Shown here in pieces: positions 1-10,747 of a stretch of 64,000 nucleotides of DNA. The position numbers and the translations under genes are program-made. A model generated the notes under the pieces. That model searched no databases and was not told the origin of the DNA. It saw nothing but the letters and a program-made list of their open reading frames with translations. The stretch lies in the NCBI GenBank assembly GCA_964035015.1, contig OZ035997.1:29997567-30061566 (forward strand). Direction: 5' to 3'. Position 1 is the stretch's first letter, and every line of letters begins with the position of its first letter. The DNA comes from Corallium rubrum (taxonomy: Eukaryota; Cnidaria; Anthozoa; Scleralcyonacea; Coralliidae).

Positions 1-326
1 ATTGTTTCAAGTAATGAGCTGATTGTTCTCGATTCCCTTGAGAACAGTACGAAAACGCTCGGAAACGTTATCGTGTGCACATAGCCTTAAAAGCTTTTTC
101 TCTTCCTGTTTAACTTCTGTGCTGATTAATTATAACGCAGCGCTTTTAGGGCTTTCAAACTACTACAATAGTTTGTTTTAAAAGAATACTAATTTTCTAA
201 GGGTTCCGGTGTTTTTTTTATACACACTAGTGTAATATCACTTAAGTTCGGCGTTTAGTAAAACAAAGAACAGCGGAACACCGGAACAGCAAGAACATTA
301 AACGCCTAATAATAATAATAATAACT
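1..326. other. Left-edge non-coding stretch
   Basis: No gene or conserved protein could be seen on either strand. The stretch is AT-rich and ends in a short (TAA)n run at about 308-324 that leads into the hairpin repeat that follows. Confidence 0.5.
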
Positions 327-430
327 AGAGGGCAGTCGGGGACTGCATATACGGGATATATACCTCCGCCAGCTGGTTATTAGAGATGTTTAAAAAGAGA
401 ACAAGCATCCCGCTAACCAGCTAGCTCACA
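327..430. repeat. Dispersed ~100-bp hairpin repeat, copy A
   Basis: This segment is nearly the same as 19921-20022: both start CTAGAG(G/A)GCAGTC, pass through GACTGCATATA and ACCTCCGC, and contain TTATTAGAGATGTTTAAAAAG followed by CATCCCGCTAACCAG. CCAGCTGGTTA on the left can pair with CTAACCAGCTAG on the right, so a stem-loop is possible. It looks like a small mobile repeat; the family was not recognised. Confidence 0.6.
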
Positions 431-469
431 AGACCAAAACACGCATGCATGTATCACTATGAATAAAAC

Positions 470-539
470 GCTTGATTGCATCGTACCAAAATTATGCAAA
501 AATATTTGCATAAAAGAAAGATAATGAGCGCAATCAAGC
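470..539. repeat. Short imperfect hairpin
   Basis: GCTTGATTGC at 470-479 is inverted as GCAATCAAGC at 530-539, with an inner ATGCAAA/TTTGCAT pair near 494-510. No function can be assigned. Confidence 0.5.
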
Positions 540-854
540 ATTTTGTATACACGGAGAATCTTGCGGTCAGATTTTTATTAATTTCTCATTCACATTTTGA
601 CTAAATTAAACCAAAATTTAATGGATTGGTCGTTGGTCTATGGCCAATCCTTCTGCATGTTCATGAAATCTCCTACGTTCATGAAAATCGGTTGCAACAG
701 TTTTTGAGATATCCTGGCGACAGTCACTTCTGCGAGGGGCCGAGCGAGAAGAGGCGTCTGTTTTCTCAGGCTAGGCGACAGACAAACAAACAAACAAACA
801 AACAAACAAACATTTATTTTATATATGGCTATCTATGTCTATTGTATTTTGTAA

Positions 855-975
855 TTTTTAGTGTTTGTAATTAATAGATCTGTAGGGCGTGATTAAATTT
901 GTAAATATTTTGTATATACGACTCTATGGAAGATCACTTTTTGTGAATGGACTCCGTATTGAAATAAAGTTTCAA
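855..975 (+). mobile_element. 3' end of a CR1/L2-like LINE (UTR only)
   Basis: The stretch ends TATGGAAGATCAC, a GTGAATGGACTCCGTATTG-type segment and GAAATAAAG, then runs straight into (CAA)n/(CAAA)n. A terminal AATAAAG followed by a simple repeat is the usual 3' end of CR1/L2-type LINEs. No coding part remains upstream. It faces the minus-strand LINE at 1336-2583 tail to tail. The family call is an inference from end structure. Confidence 0.5.
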
Positions 976-1335
<360 letters not shown>

Positions 1336-2583
1336 ACTTTATTTAAATTCGGAGTCTTATCAATTAAAAATTGCTTTTCATAAGAGCCGAATATAAGTTA
1401 ATTAAATTAAAGAAAATATACAGTGTTTACAATGTTATATATACAAATAGTTTAATAGTTACGTTAGTAGTTAGAGGAACTGAGGGATGTCAATTCTCGC
1501 TTGAAAGACGACAAAGTAACTTGATTTTTCAAATGGATTGGAAGACTGTTCCATAATTTAGCACCACAAAATGTGAAGCTTTTCCTTAAATATTCGGTTT
1601 TTGGTTTTGGCAAAATAAGATTTTCACTACCTCTAAGGTTGTATTCCCTTCCATGATTAGCATAGAGAAAACATTGCTTCAAGTATGCCGGAGCATTGCC
1701 ATGAAGAATTTTATGCATAATAATACATTTGTTTTTACTCCGTCTTTCCTCGAGAGTTGACCATCCAAGTTGGCTTCTTATTAAGCTAGATCTGACTTCG
1801 TACCCTAATTGGCATATTGTTCGACCAGCCCGATTATTTAACTTTTGCAACCTTGTGGCCTGTAACGCTCCAAGAGAATCCCACACAATGTCACAATAGT
1901 CAAACAGCGGCTGGATAAGTGAATTGTAAATGGTTATCGCAGTTTCTTTGTTAATAAAGGATCTGACTTGTCTAAGTCCACCAATTGCTGAAGAAACTTT
2001 CTTCGACACTATATCTATATGATCTGTCCAAGAAAGCCTCTCGTCAATGGTAATTCCAAGTGATTTGCTTTTCCTTACTCTTTCTATTTGTTTGTTCGCG
2101 AGATGTATAGTTGCCAAGTCACTTATTTTATTTAGCGAGTTATCAGATGCAATATACATTTGTTCTGTTTTTGTCACATTTAAACTCAATTTATTTGCTA
2201 ACAGCCAATCATTTAAATTATTCAAGTCAGTATTGACCAACTGAATAAGTTTGGTAATTGATTTACAGGAGGTAGTAATGTTAGTGTCATCGGCAAACAT
2301 TCTTGGGTTTGAGTGTTTTAAACAGTTTGGCAAATCATTTATATAAATAAGAAAAAGCAAGGGACCAAGTATAGAACCTTGTGGAACGCCACATTTAATC
2401 GTTTTAGGCGATGAGAGATAACCATTTACAAGACATTGTTGCTTTCTTTCAGTTAAATACGAGTTAAACCACTTCACAGTTTCTGTATGCAACCCATAAT
2501 AGGAAAGTTTTTTGAGTAAAATCGAATGGTTTACTGTGTCGAAAGCTTTTGATAGGTCAACAAAGACTACAGAGTTCAAATTA
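1336..2583 (-). mobile_element. 5'-truncated CR1/L2-clade LINE
   Basis: On the minus strand the element reads from inside its reverse transcriptase (2583) to a 3' end with TTTAAATAAAG at about 1336-1346. It is bracketed by CAGA microsatellite on both sides (1131-1312 and 2584-2670), so it either inserted into such an array or seeded one at each end. The 5' end is lost, as is common for LINEs. Confidence 0.8.
1464..2583 (-). pseudogene. Reverse transcriptase C-terminal part of CR1/L2-like LINE
   Basis: About 370 codons remain open and end at a stop at 1464. In order one sees VFVDLSKAFDTVNH (RT motif with the first catalytic Asp), GVPQGSILGPLLFLIYINDLP, FADDTN (the catalytic pair, at about 2280-2300), a LGI-type thumb motif, and the C-terminal region with AYLKQCF and LWNSLP typical of Jockey/CR1/L2 elements. 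The endonuclease and the N-terminal half of RT are missing, and the open frame runs on artificially into the flanking CAGA repeat. The product would be an inactive fragment, although the frame itself has no stop or shift, which suggests a fairly recent insertion. Confidence 0.85.
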
Positions 2584-2774
<191 letters not shown>

Positions 2775-3343
2775 GGGTAAAAACATAACCTGACGGAGGT
2801 AATAAATAGTAATAATGGTAATAGGGTAGTGGGTGGTAAGTGCAAGTTTACTGCTTCAGGGAGTGTCGACCCTGCCTACGCGAGACCTAGGTTTAGCTAG
2901 CTTCGGCTGATAGTACCCGGTAAGGCTCGCACTACTCAGGGTTATGAGTTTTGGGGTGGATCGAATCTCTTTAGCCTTGGTTAGTAATCGATCAAGTGAG
3001 GGTGTCACGAAAAAAATACTGAGCGAAGGAAAATCCTCGAAAAAAACAATTGATGATGTCAGATAATAGGATGTCAAATAATAGGATAAACCAAAACGGC
3101 GTAAATGAGACCGGAGTAATGGCGAAGGTCTCTCGCCCGGGTATTAGGGAGTTCGGGCGCGGGCGGTAGGCGGGCAACGAGAAATTGGTCTCCGCTGGGT
3201 GACGGAGCATTCTGATTGGTCAGAATATTGATTTTTGATTTCAGCCGTTATCATATTACAGACATGAAGCGGACAAATATAAATGAAATATTAATCGAAT
3301 TTATTGAGAAAGTATTGAACACAGATATTGAATTCTTTAAGCG
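2775..3343. other. Non-coding stretch with a dispersed repeat end
   Basis: No gene was seen. Part of it (about 3130-3180, CCCGGGTATTAGGGAGTTCGG and GGCGGTAGGCGGGCAACG) is the reverse complement of 7990-8026 just left of the Harbinger element. It therefore shows what that Harbinger target looked like before insertion, at least on one side. Confidence 0.5.
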
Positions 3344-4522
3344 CTGTGGCGTCGTGGGGGCTGTTCAACAGGGGGGGCTCAAGTCCAAAATTTTCCGACA
3401 GGTGTATTTTTTCTGTAAGTTTTCTGATCTAAAAAACTACAGTATACAGTAGGTTAACACTAAGAGTCCAGGACATGAACGCGAAGTTATCCAGCGAAAT
3501 TTGTCTTGTTCTGTTGTTCACGCGCTAACTTATTTTATAATGAAATAGGTACACGGCCGTAGGCAGGATTTTTGAGTCAGGGGCCAATAAGACTGCGCAA
3601 TATCTAGGGGGGTCCGGGGGTATGCTACCCCGGAAAATTTTTGAGATTTGAGAGTCTCTGAAATGGCATTTCCCGCGATCTGACATCATATTTGAGCAAA
3701 ATTTTGAACATTTTAAAACTTATTTTTAAGACACGTTCTCTCATTTTTTGTCTAAAACTACAGTATTACATATTTACAAAAACAACGACAGTCATTTGCA
3801 ACTTACTTGTCACTTTTCACCAAAATGTTCAGAAGTTCGTTACGAAGTTCGCAAGTTCGTTGGGAAATTCAAAGTTCGTTTTCAACTACGCAATTGATTG
3901 CCGGCTACTAGGAACCAAGCAGTCAATCAAATGCGTAGCTTAAAACGAGCTTTGAACTTCCCAACGAACTTCCGAACATTCTGGTGAAAAGTGAGTAGCA
4001 AATGACTGCAAAATAATAGTTACTCTAACGGGATAAAGGCATAAAGCGCGAACGCAACGCGAAAACTCATTGTCACAGTTATGATATTAAACGACTAGTT
4101 TGTTCTTTATTCTGTGACTCTGGGAATATGTGATGTTGTTGCGCAATTATTAACTATATAACTGTCTGAATACCAATAAAAAAATAATAAGAAACATTAT
4201 AAAAATCATATTTTGGATTTTCTCGGGGGGGGGGGGGGGGGCCGTTGCCCCTGCTGCCCCCCCGCTATCTATGGTCCTGGTATTGCATTACTATGAGTTA
4301 TGACAAATGCCAGGCAGGATAGTGTGAGTTCACTGTGGCTGACAACATGAACAAACTGGCCGAAATAAGCCGATCTAGTAAGTCGTTACATTATTGTAAA
4401 CAATCTATTGTCAACTGATGATCAAGTTTTCCGACAACCACAAAATTTTGAAAATTTCCGACAAATATCAAATAGTAGGGGGGGCTATAGCCCCCCCTGC
4501 CCCCCCGGCCACGACGCCACTG
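3344..4522. mobile_element. hAT-like non-autonomous element with G/C-rich ends
   Basis: The left end CTGTGGCGTCGTGG and the right end CCACGACGCCACTG form inverted repeats, each followed inward by a G or C run (GGGGGGCTC on the left, CCCCCCCTGCCCCCCC on the right). Such CAGTGG ends fit hAT non-autonomous elements. No matching 8-bp target duplication was found, so the class is tentative. It contains the element at 3551-4279. No transposase is encoded. Confidence 0.6.
3551..4279. mobile_element. hAT-like MITE with an internal palindrome, copy A
   Basis: This copy matches 31676-32321 over several hundred bases (GGCATTTCCCGCGATCTGAC, GACGACAGTCATTTGCAA-type and GTGACTCTGGGAA segments). The intact left end of the other copy is CAGGGCCGTTGGCAG; here the right end is CTATGGTCCTG after a run of 18 G. 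Between about 3812 and 3993 lies an imperfect palindrome (TTTTCACCAAAATGTTCAGAAG against CGAACATTCTGGTGAAAAG). No coding sequence. Confidence 0.7.
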
Positions 4523-4620
4523 ATTGTTTTGCCTTGGTTTTCACACAGAAACAATGGTTATGCTTCGTTTTCTGAAATAATTTGGAAGAACTAAGGTACA
4601 CAAGTTAGTTTCTACTAAAA

Positions 4621-4723
4621 CAATTAGATTATTCGCTCTCAATTTCTATGAGATGATAGTTGACTCGAGCTCCGCTCTCGTCAACTATTCACTCATAGAA
4701 ATTTCGAGCTCATAATCTAATTG
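4621..4723. repeat. Palindromic element with inverted-word centre
   Basis: CAATTAGATTATTCGCTCTC on the left is inverted on the right (about 4700-4723). At the centre GTTGAC (4659-4664) and GTCAAC (4680-4685) bracket the spacer TCGAGCTCCGCTCTC. It is one of the recurring inverted-word palindromes in this window. Confidence 0.7.
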
Positions 4724-4785
4724 TTAAGTAGAGATGTTATTGCAATTTTGCCAACTGGATTTGGTAAAAGTATGATATTTAGTTA

Positions 4786-6978
4786 TTACCAGGGTTAAGT
4801 CACGTTGGCCTGAAAAACAGAGAAAAATCTTCTCGACGTTTCGAGCGAAGGCCCTTCGTCAGGAGAAATTAGTAAACAACTCACATGTGGTCACGCGTAT
4901 TTATAGCAGAGCTACAATGGGAATCACGTGAACACATGTAAGCCAATAAAAACAAAGTGAACAAATAAATTAATATGTAATTTTAGCCTGTGTGCAAGTG
5001 CTGACCCAATTTGTGGGTCAGCTACCTGCAAATAGGCAAAGAAACAGGTTATAAATTACTATTTAAATCATCAGAAAAAAGTTAAGGAAAAGGTGTGGAA
5101 TATGGTGGTGGAGTGAGCTAAATGAAAGAGAATCGCTCATTGAGGCCGTGAGGGTGAATGGTACCAAGTTTGTAAATGAGACGCATTTCTTGTTTACGAC
5201 GAGTATCGTTACAACCTGTAATGGGCTGAATGGCGCAGATTTTCATGTGGTCGTAAACAAGAAATGCGTCTCATTTACAAACTTGGTACCATTCACCCTC
5301 ACGGCCTCAATGAGCGATTCTCTTTCATTTAGCTCACTCCACCATATTCCACACCTTTTCCTTAACTTTTTCTGATGACTTAAATAGTAATTTATAACCT
5401 GTTTCTTTGCCTATTTGCAGGTAGCTGACCCACAAATTGGGTCAGCACCTGCACACAGGCTAAAATTACGTATTAATTTATTTGTTCACTTTGTTTTTAT
5501 TGGCTTACATGTGTTCACGTGATTCCCATTGTAGCTCTGCTATAAATACGCGTGACCACATGTGAGTTGTTTACTAATTTCTCCTGACGAAGTAGTCTCC
5601 CTCGCAGCCGTTGTTAGGGTCGCCGTCCCAAACTCGCTCCCCACCAGCGGCTGCTCACTCGAGCAACACATTCCATTCCCTTTGTATAATGAACCAATGA
5701 GATTACAGCATGATCACTGCTAAAATTAAACGCCAGCCTTTTGCGAGCGACGAGGCACGAGGCAAGCGTTGTTGTTGTAAAGCTTGTTTAATCGAAAGCT
5801 AATATTTCGAAAAGTTTAGCTTAGAACATTACAAAATTTACGAAGAATAATATTTTGACTATGTTCTTTCTGCCCATGCAAACAAAGGTGCGTAAAAGTC
5901 AATGTGAAGCGTGTGGGCATCAGAGAAATATTAAGTTGGCCGTGTTGACACACGGTGTGCTCAAATTATTACCGAAGTCTGAAAATTATCTGCGTACCGC
6001 ACGGCACTTGAAATCACGAATATTTTCAGAAGTATAGCTTAGAACTTCGCCGAATTTTTGAAGAATGCTATTTTGATTATCCTCTTTCACCACATGCAGA
6101 TAAACAAGCGTTGAAGTTATGAGCGTCACGGAAATAAAAGATGTAAACACAAGCCCGACGGAAATGGGGTGAACAACAAGAGAGCGACTAGTATAGTGTG
6201 TTTACTTGAAAGTTAATATTTCGAGTGATTTAGCTTAGAAGTTCACGAAATTTACGAAGAATGGTATTTTAATTATGTTCTTGCCGCTCATGTCAATAAA
6301 TGCGTACGAAAACTTTTGAAAAGGCTACAAGTGTTTGCGAAATGTAGCAGGTCCAGGTAGTCTTCTTCGCAGACGTTCAGGTGTGCGTATTAAATTACCG
6401 ATCGAGAATATTGCTTCTTCTACGTATTTTAATTTCTTTTCTTCAATGTTGCTCAAGCTAACCGAAGAAATCCTAAGACTTCGTGGGTGAATTACTTGTT
6501 CTTGCATATTAAAAGCTTCACAAGCGGAGAAACCACCACAATAACATGGGCCATGGCCAGAAACCTTTGAGATTGTATCGGCGCTTGGAAAATCAGCTAT
6601 TTACCACAGTCGGTAGGAAAGTTTGCAAACATCAGTATTCCCTTGGGCAAATTGGACAACTGCTTTCCGTTGATAGGGATTAAGATTTTTTATTTTAAAC
6701 GTTTTGAACGTAAATCACACACTTGCTCGCCATCAAAATACCGAGGCCAGGACATGCCAAGGTGAAGGTCGGCTTTCCAGATTTTGGAAGGCTTGCTCTG
6801 ATTGGTCAGATGCGGGAATGGAATGTGTTGCTCGAGTGAGCAGCCGCTGGTGGGGAGCGAGTTTGGGACGGCGACCCTAACAACGGCTGCGAGGGAGACT
6901 ACTGACGAAGGGCCTTCGCTCGAAACGTCGAGAAGATTTTTCTCTGTTTTTCAGGCCAACGTGACTTAACCCTGGTAA
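4786..6978. mobile_element. Large foldback element with ~400-bp arms, split by another element
   Basis: The left arm starts TTACCAGGGTTAAGTCACG and reaches about 5203; the right arm starts about 5252 and ends CGTGACTTAACCCTGGTAA at 6978. The arms are nearly perfect inverted copies with a loop of about 50 bp (around 5204-5251). The right arm is interrupted at 5593-6901. A motif of the type CTGACGAAGG..CGCTCGAAACGTC occurs in both arms and resembles the ends of Penelope-like elements. The open frame at 5148-5375 lies in the palindrome and is not a gene. A transcript would fold into a long double-stranded RNA. Confidence 0.85.
5593..6901. mobile_element. Mutator-like (MULE) non-autonomous element with perfect 9-bp target duplication
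   Basis: Terminal inverted repeats of about 88 bp start TAGTCTCCCTCGCAGCCG and end CGGCTGCGAGGGAGACTA. The 9-bp sequence CTGACGAAG directly precedes the left end (5584-5592) and follows the right end (6902-6910). A 9-bp duplication with long inverted repeats is typical of Mutator-like elements. The interior (about 5690-6810) has no recognisable transposase; its small open frames (5855-6037 on +, 6325-6507 on -) have no recognisable domain. It inserted into the right arm of the older foldback. Confidence 0.8.
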
Positions 6979-7084
6979 TATTTGGATTTCAACCGTGGCC
7001 GACGCTGTCCTAGAAGCTTTTATGATATTTAGTATTTACTGTCACTGTATGCTTTGGCGAAGCATGAGATCATGACAATGTCTG

Positions 7085-7275
7085 GAATTATTAATAACAA
7101 TCGAAATATAGTATTAGGTTAGATGTACTGCCGAAACAGAGAACGTAGGAGTCTGACGTTTCGAGCGAAGGCCCTTGGTTTTCTCTCTGACGAAGGGCCT
7201 TCGCTCGAAACGTTAGATTTCTACGTTCTCTGTTTCGGCAGTACATCTAACCTTACTATATTTCGATTGTTGTTT
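7085..7275. repeat. ~190-bp hairpin with Penelope-like end motif
   Basis: Inverted arms run from AATCGAAATATAGTA through GGTTAGATGTACTGCCGAAAC to the motif ACGTTTCGAGCGAAGGCCC on the left, and back out on the right to TACTATATTTCGATT. The centre is short. The motif in the arms is the same one found in the foldback at 4786-6978. Confidence 0.8.
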
Positions 7276-7279
7276 AACA

Positions 7280-7355
7280 CTAGACTGAAAGCCAGCCGCC
7301 GATCTCATCTCAGGAGTGAGAACGAGATGAGACCGGCGGCTGGCTTTCAGTCTAG
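7280..7355. repeat. 76-bp hairpin
   Basis: CTAGACTGAAAGCCAGCCGCC is inverted as GGCGGCTGGCTTTCAGTCTAG, with a loop around CAGGAGTGAGAACG. It sits directly next to the preceding hairpin. Confidence 0.8.
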
Positions 7356-7515
7356 CTTAATAGCACTGTCTGCGCAGCACACTATTTTTATTTCACTGTT
7401 TAGAATTATTAATGATGGCTGTTCTGTACTCGTCATCTCTCCCTTGAAGAGTATATATAAACGATCAAATCTCTTCTCTTGAATCGCTTAACTCAACTAC
7501 ACAGCTATTTAAGGA

Positions 7516-7782
7516 AGAGGTTAGATGGGATGACTCTCTGGGACCTTTTCTGAAGATGAAGCCTTACGAAGCATGGATTTTAATGAAAACCTATCCCCCT
7601 AACCCTAACCTCAAAAGTGTGGGGTTTTGGCACCAGCTCGCCCCCTCCACCACCCTTTATATAATCGCCAATTTATGGTCCACAACTGTTTCCAAAGCTT
7701 GTGGGATGCGCAGTAAAGTTCAATACGTCACTTGGCGCAGCCTTCAGAAAAGGTCCCAGAGAGTCTTCCCATCTAACTTCTA
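7516..7782. mobile_element. MITE with ~38-bp inverted repeats
   Basis: GTTAGATGGGATGACTCTCT followed by GGGACCTTTTCTGAAG on the left is inverted on the right as CTTCAGAAAAGGTCCC and AGAGAGTCTTCCCATCTAAC. The interior, about 190 bp, contains a short CCCTAACCCTAACC stretch and no gene. No target duplication could be fixed. Confidence 0.75.
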
Positions 7783-8187
7783 CCGCCATTTAACTATCCG
7801 ATGAGCCATCAGCCTGGGTACGAGGTTGATGAACCATTTGCAGATAAATTAAAATTCGAGGCGTTGATCGCAACAACAACCATGCCTCATGCATCACTAT
7901 TATTAGCTCACGTTCTGATTGGTTCTCTTAAACAAACATATTCGGTGGGCGGAATTCAAAAACATGGTTTTTGGGCAGGCGGTTTTCGCGTTGCCCGCCT
8001 ACCACGTGCGCCCGAACTCCCTAATAGGGACTTTAAGATTCGCCGACAACGGACTACGACTACGGTTGACCGGGATACACACAATACTCTGGTGTACTGG
8101 GGCGAGTACGGTAAGTAGGAGCGCCAAAATTAGCATTAAGATTTGACCACTGACAACATTGCTGTCAGTAGTCAAATATTGGAAATC

Positions 8188-9270
8188 ATGTCTTTTCAAC
8201 ATGTTAGAGACAACCTAATCTTTTGTTTGGCTGATGGAGTGATAAATGAAGAAGAATTTGCTATTCTTTATTCGAATTTTTGGTCTGAAAATCCATGCTA
8301 CCCCTACTGGGAGTACGATTCATTTTGCCTCGACGAACTCGATTCAAGTGAATGTCTTACCGAATTTAGACTGGCAAAAGAAGATATTCCAGGTTTGGCA
8401 TTAGCATTGCAAATTCCAGACAAGTTTACATGCACTCAAGGTACGATCTGTAGTGGAATAGAAGGCCTTTGTATTCTTCTAAAACGCCTTGCATACCCAT
8501 GCCGATACTTCGATTTAATTCACAGGTTTGCCAGACCTGTTCCAGAGTTATGTATGCTAAGCAATGTTGTCTTAGACTGGTTTTACGATTCACATGGCCA
8601 TCGTTTAACTGCATGGAACCAAGATTTTCTTTCTCCAGTGTTTTTGGAACGTTACTGCCAAGCAATTACAAGAATGGGATGCCCTCTTGCCAATTGTTTT
8701 GGCTTTGTTGACGGCACTGTTCGTCCCATAGCACGTCCTGGTAAAAATCAGAGAATTGTATATAATGGCCATAAGCGCGTTCACAGCCTAAAGTTTCAGT
8801 CAGTGGCAATTCCCAATGGGCTGATAGCCAACTTGTATGGTCCAGTTGAAGGTAGACGACATGACGCTGGCATGCTAGCTGACTCAAATCTGTTAACTGC
8901 ACTTCAATTGAATGCACTAGATCCAGCAGGGAACACTCTTTGCCTTTATGGAGACTTAGCATACCCTCTTCGTCCACAACTCATGTGCCCTTACCGCCAA
9001 GGTGACGATCCTATTCTTAATCAAAACATGAGGAATTTCAACAGAGCAATGAGCAGGCTTCGTGTGTCTGTTGAGTGGCTTTTTGGCGATGTTTCAAATT
9101 ATTTCAAATTTATTGACTACAAGAACAACTTGAGAATTGGAATGAGTGCTGTGGGAAAACAATACATAGTCAGTGCATTGATGAGAAATGCTATCACCTG
9201 CTTGTATGGAAACAGTACCTCAAAATTTTTTCAAGTTGATCCCCCAACACTACAAAATTACTTTGCATAG
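8188..9270 (+). CDS. Harbinger transposase (DDE_Tnp_4 type)
   Basis: Single open frame; the first ATG is at 8188 (MSFQH), giving 360 codons, usual for Harbinger transposases. The DDE catalytic core is present in order: CFGFVDGTVRPIARP (first Asp, about residue 175 from this start), the family motif GRRHDAGML, LYGDLAYPL (second Asp, about residue 256) and VSVEWLFGDV (catalytic Glu, about residue 296). The N-terminal part holds the helical region that precedes the nuclease fold. It would cut at the element's ends in the nucleus with the help of the Myb-like partner encoded at 11583-13129. No stop, shift or missing catalytic residue is visible, so it may be functional. The open frame extends a few codons upstream but without an ATG. 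Confidence 0.92.
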   Translation: MSFQHVRDNLIFCLADGVINEEEFAILYSNFWSENPCYPYWEYDSFCLDELDSSECLTEFRLAKEDIPGLALALQIPDKFTCTQGTICSGIEGLCILLKRLAYPCRYFDLIHRFARPVPELCMLSNVVLDWFYDSHGHRLTAWNQDFLSPVFLERYCQAITRMGCPLANCFGFVDGTVRPIARPGKNQRIVYNGHKRVHSLKFQSVAIPNGLIANLYGPVEGRRHDAGMLADSNLLTALQLNALDPAGNTLCLYGDLAYPLRPQLMCPYRQGDDPILNQNMRNFNRAMSRLRVSVEWLFGDVSNYFKFIDYKNNLRIGMSAVGKQYIVSALMRNAITCLYGNSTSKFFQVDPPTLQNYFA

Positions 9271-9505
9271 CTTTTTTTTGTGCCAGAACAGGACTGACTC
9301 ATGTAATTTTCCCTTCTATTACTATCAAAACAGGTTTTTGTTATATAAAACTTGATACCTTTCAGTCGGTGGTGTAGCCAAGGGGGGTGGGTGTTTGAGG
9401 GGGGATTCCCCCCCCCCCAATGGTCCCCAAGACCATTCTTGTGAAAAGTTTAAATCCATGGAGAAACTTGTAGGGGTGTGTGTTACAGTTGTTTTAAGGC
9501 CAAGT

Positions 9506-9682
<177 letters not shown>

Positions 9683-9842
9683 TTATTATATAGATGTGAG
9701 TGTTTTACTAAGAAATATGCAGTGACATATTTTCCATATCCTCACTAGTGAAGATATCGATCACGTGATTAAACATTTTCCCACCTATTGCATTGAATCT
9801 ATATACTGTAATAAAAAGAAAATTACACGCTGGCTTGAAGAT

Positions 9843-9938
9843 ATGAATTTTATCTTCTCGTGGTAAAAACGATATTTTACTCATTCGCTACGCTCATTCG
9901 TAAAATATTGTTTTCACCACTCGAAGATAAAATTCATA
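9843..9938. repeat. Palindrome with inverted-word centre
   Basis: ATGAATTTTATCTTC is inverted as GAAGATAAAATTCAT. At the centre TTTTAC and GTAAAA bracket TCATTCGCTACGCTCATTC, an inverted word around a semi-palindromic spacer as in other palindromes of this window. Confidence 0.75.
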
Positions 9939-10042
9939 CCTTTGCACCACCGTGTAATATCCTCTATATATATGTGTATGTGTGTATATATATGTGTATG
10001 TGTGTATATATATGTGTATGTGTGTATATATATATGTATGTG

Positions 10043-10087
<45 letters not shown>

Positions 10088-10310
10088 CATGTTCTAGGGA
10101 TTTTGGGTGAAGGAAAATTTGAGTGTAGAATATATACATTTTAAGACCAAACCGGGACCAGTTGCAAAACATGCAACTACACAGGCCTTTCGGCAGGAAT
10201 TGAACCCACGACCTTGTGATTCTAGTGCAATGCTGTGACCACTGAGCCATGGAGGCCGTTGCCGAGAGCTTGATCGCGAGTTCTGTATATATTAAGGTGG
10301 TAATGCCAGG
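10088..10310 (-). repeat. tRNA-like SINE, copy A (minus strand)
   Basis: On the minus strand it reads CCATGGCTCAGTGGTCAC (A-box-like) about 30 nt before GTGGGTTCAATTCC (B-box-like), then a tail through GCAACTGGTCCCGG, TTTGGTCTTAAAATG and TTCCTTCACCCAAAATCCC. Copy B is at 48256-48779. The head resembles a tRNA with pol III promoter boxes, but no complete tRNA cloverleaf was found, so I treat it as a SINE. Confidence 0.65.
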
Positions 10311-10318
10311 AGAGAATT

Positions 10319-10412
10319 GGGTTTATTAGAAGTAATATTGGGCATTTCACTCGATTACATAGCAAATATGGTATGTAATCGAGTGAAATGCCCAATATTA
10401 CTTATAATAAAC
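10319..10412. repeat. Hairpin of ~40-bp arms
   Basis: GGGTTTATTAGAAGTAATAT followed by TGGGCATTTCACTCGATTAC is inverted around GCAAATATGG to end ATAATAAACC. The same arm sequence (TAATATTGGGCATTTCACTC) also occurs at 48227-48255 next to SINE copy B, so hairpin and SINE may belong to one repeat family. Confidence 0.8.
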
Positions 10413-10747
10413 CAATAATAAACCCAGTATATACACTGTATATAGTAGGCATGCATATGCTATAAATTACAATACTAAGGGTCTATACAAAAATATAAAA
10501 ACAAGTTGTTTTTACATTTACGACTTGTTTATAAAGAAATCTAAAGATATTCTGACATGTATCATTTTATGTTCTGGTTTGATAACAACAAAATTATGTT
10601 ATTTATGGATTTCTGATTTCTCTTAAATGCTTGCCTCAAAATGCAGGAAATAGTGTTTCAGAGACTCCAGAAATCAATAATTTTCTGGGGGGACTCCCCT
10701 AGGAGATTGAAGTTCTTGCCCAACCCAAGACCCTGGCTACACCACTG

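Noticed and set aside
5855-6507. Short open frames inside the Mutator-like element
   Set aside because: Too short and without MULE transposase motifs.
7591-7603. Telomere-like CCCTAACCCTAACC
   Set aside because: Only about two units; similar short TTAGGG traces near 47526 and 61030 are also too short and lie in non-telomeric context.
8426-8977. Open frames on the other strand or frame within the Harbinger transposase
   Set aside because: Shadows of the transposase, which shows catalytic motifs.
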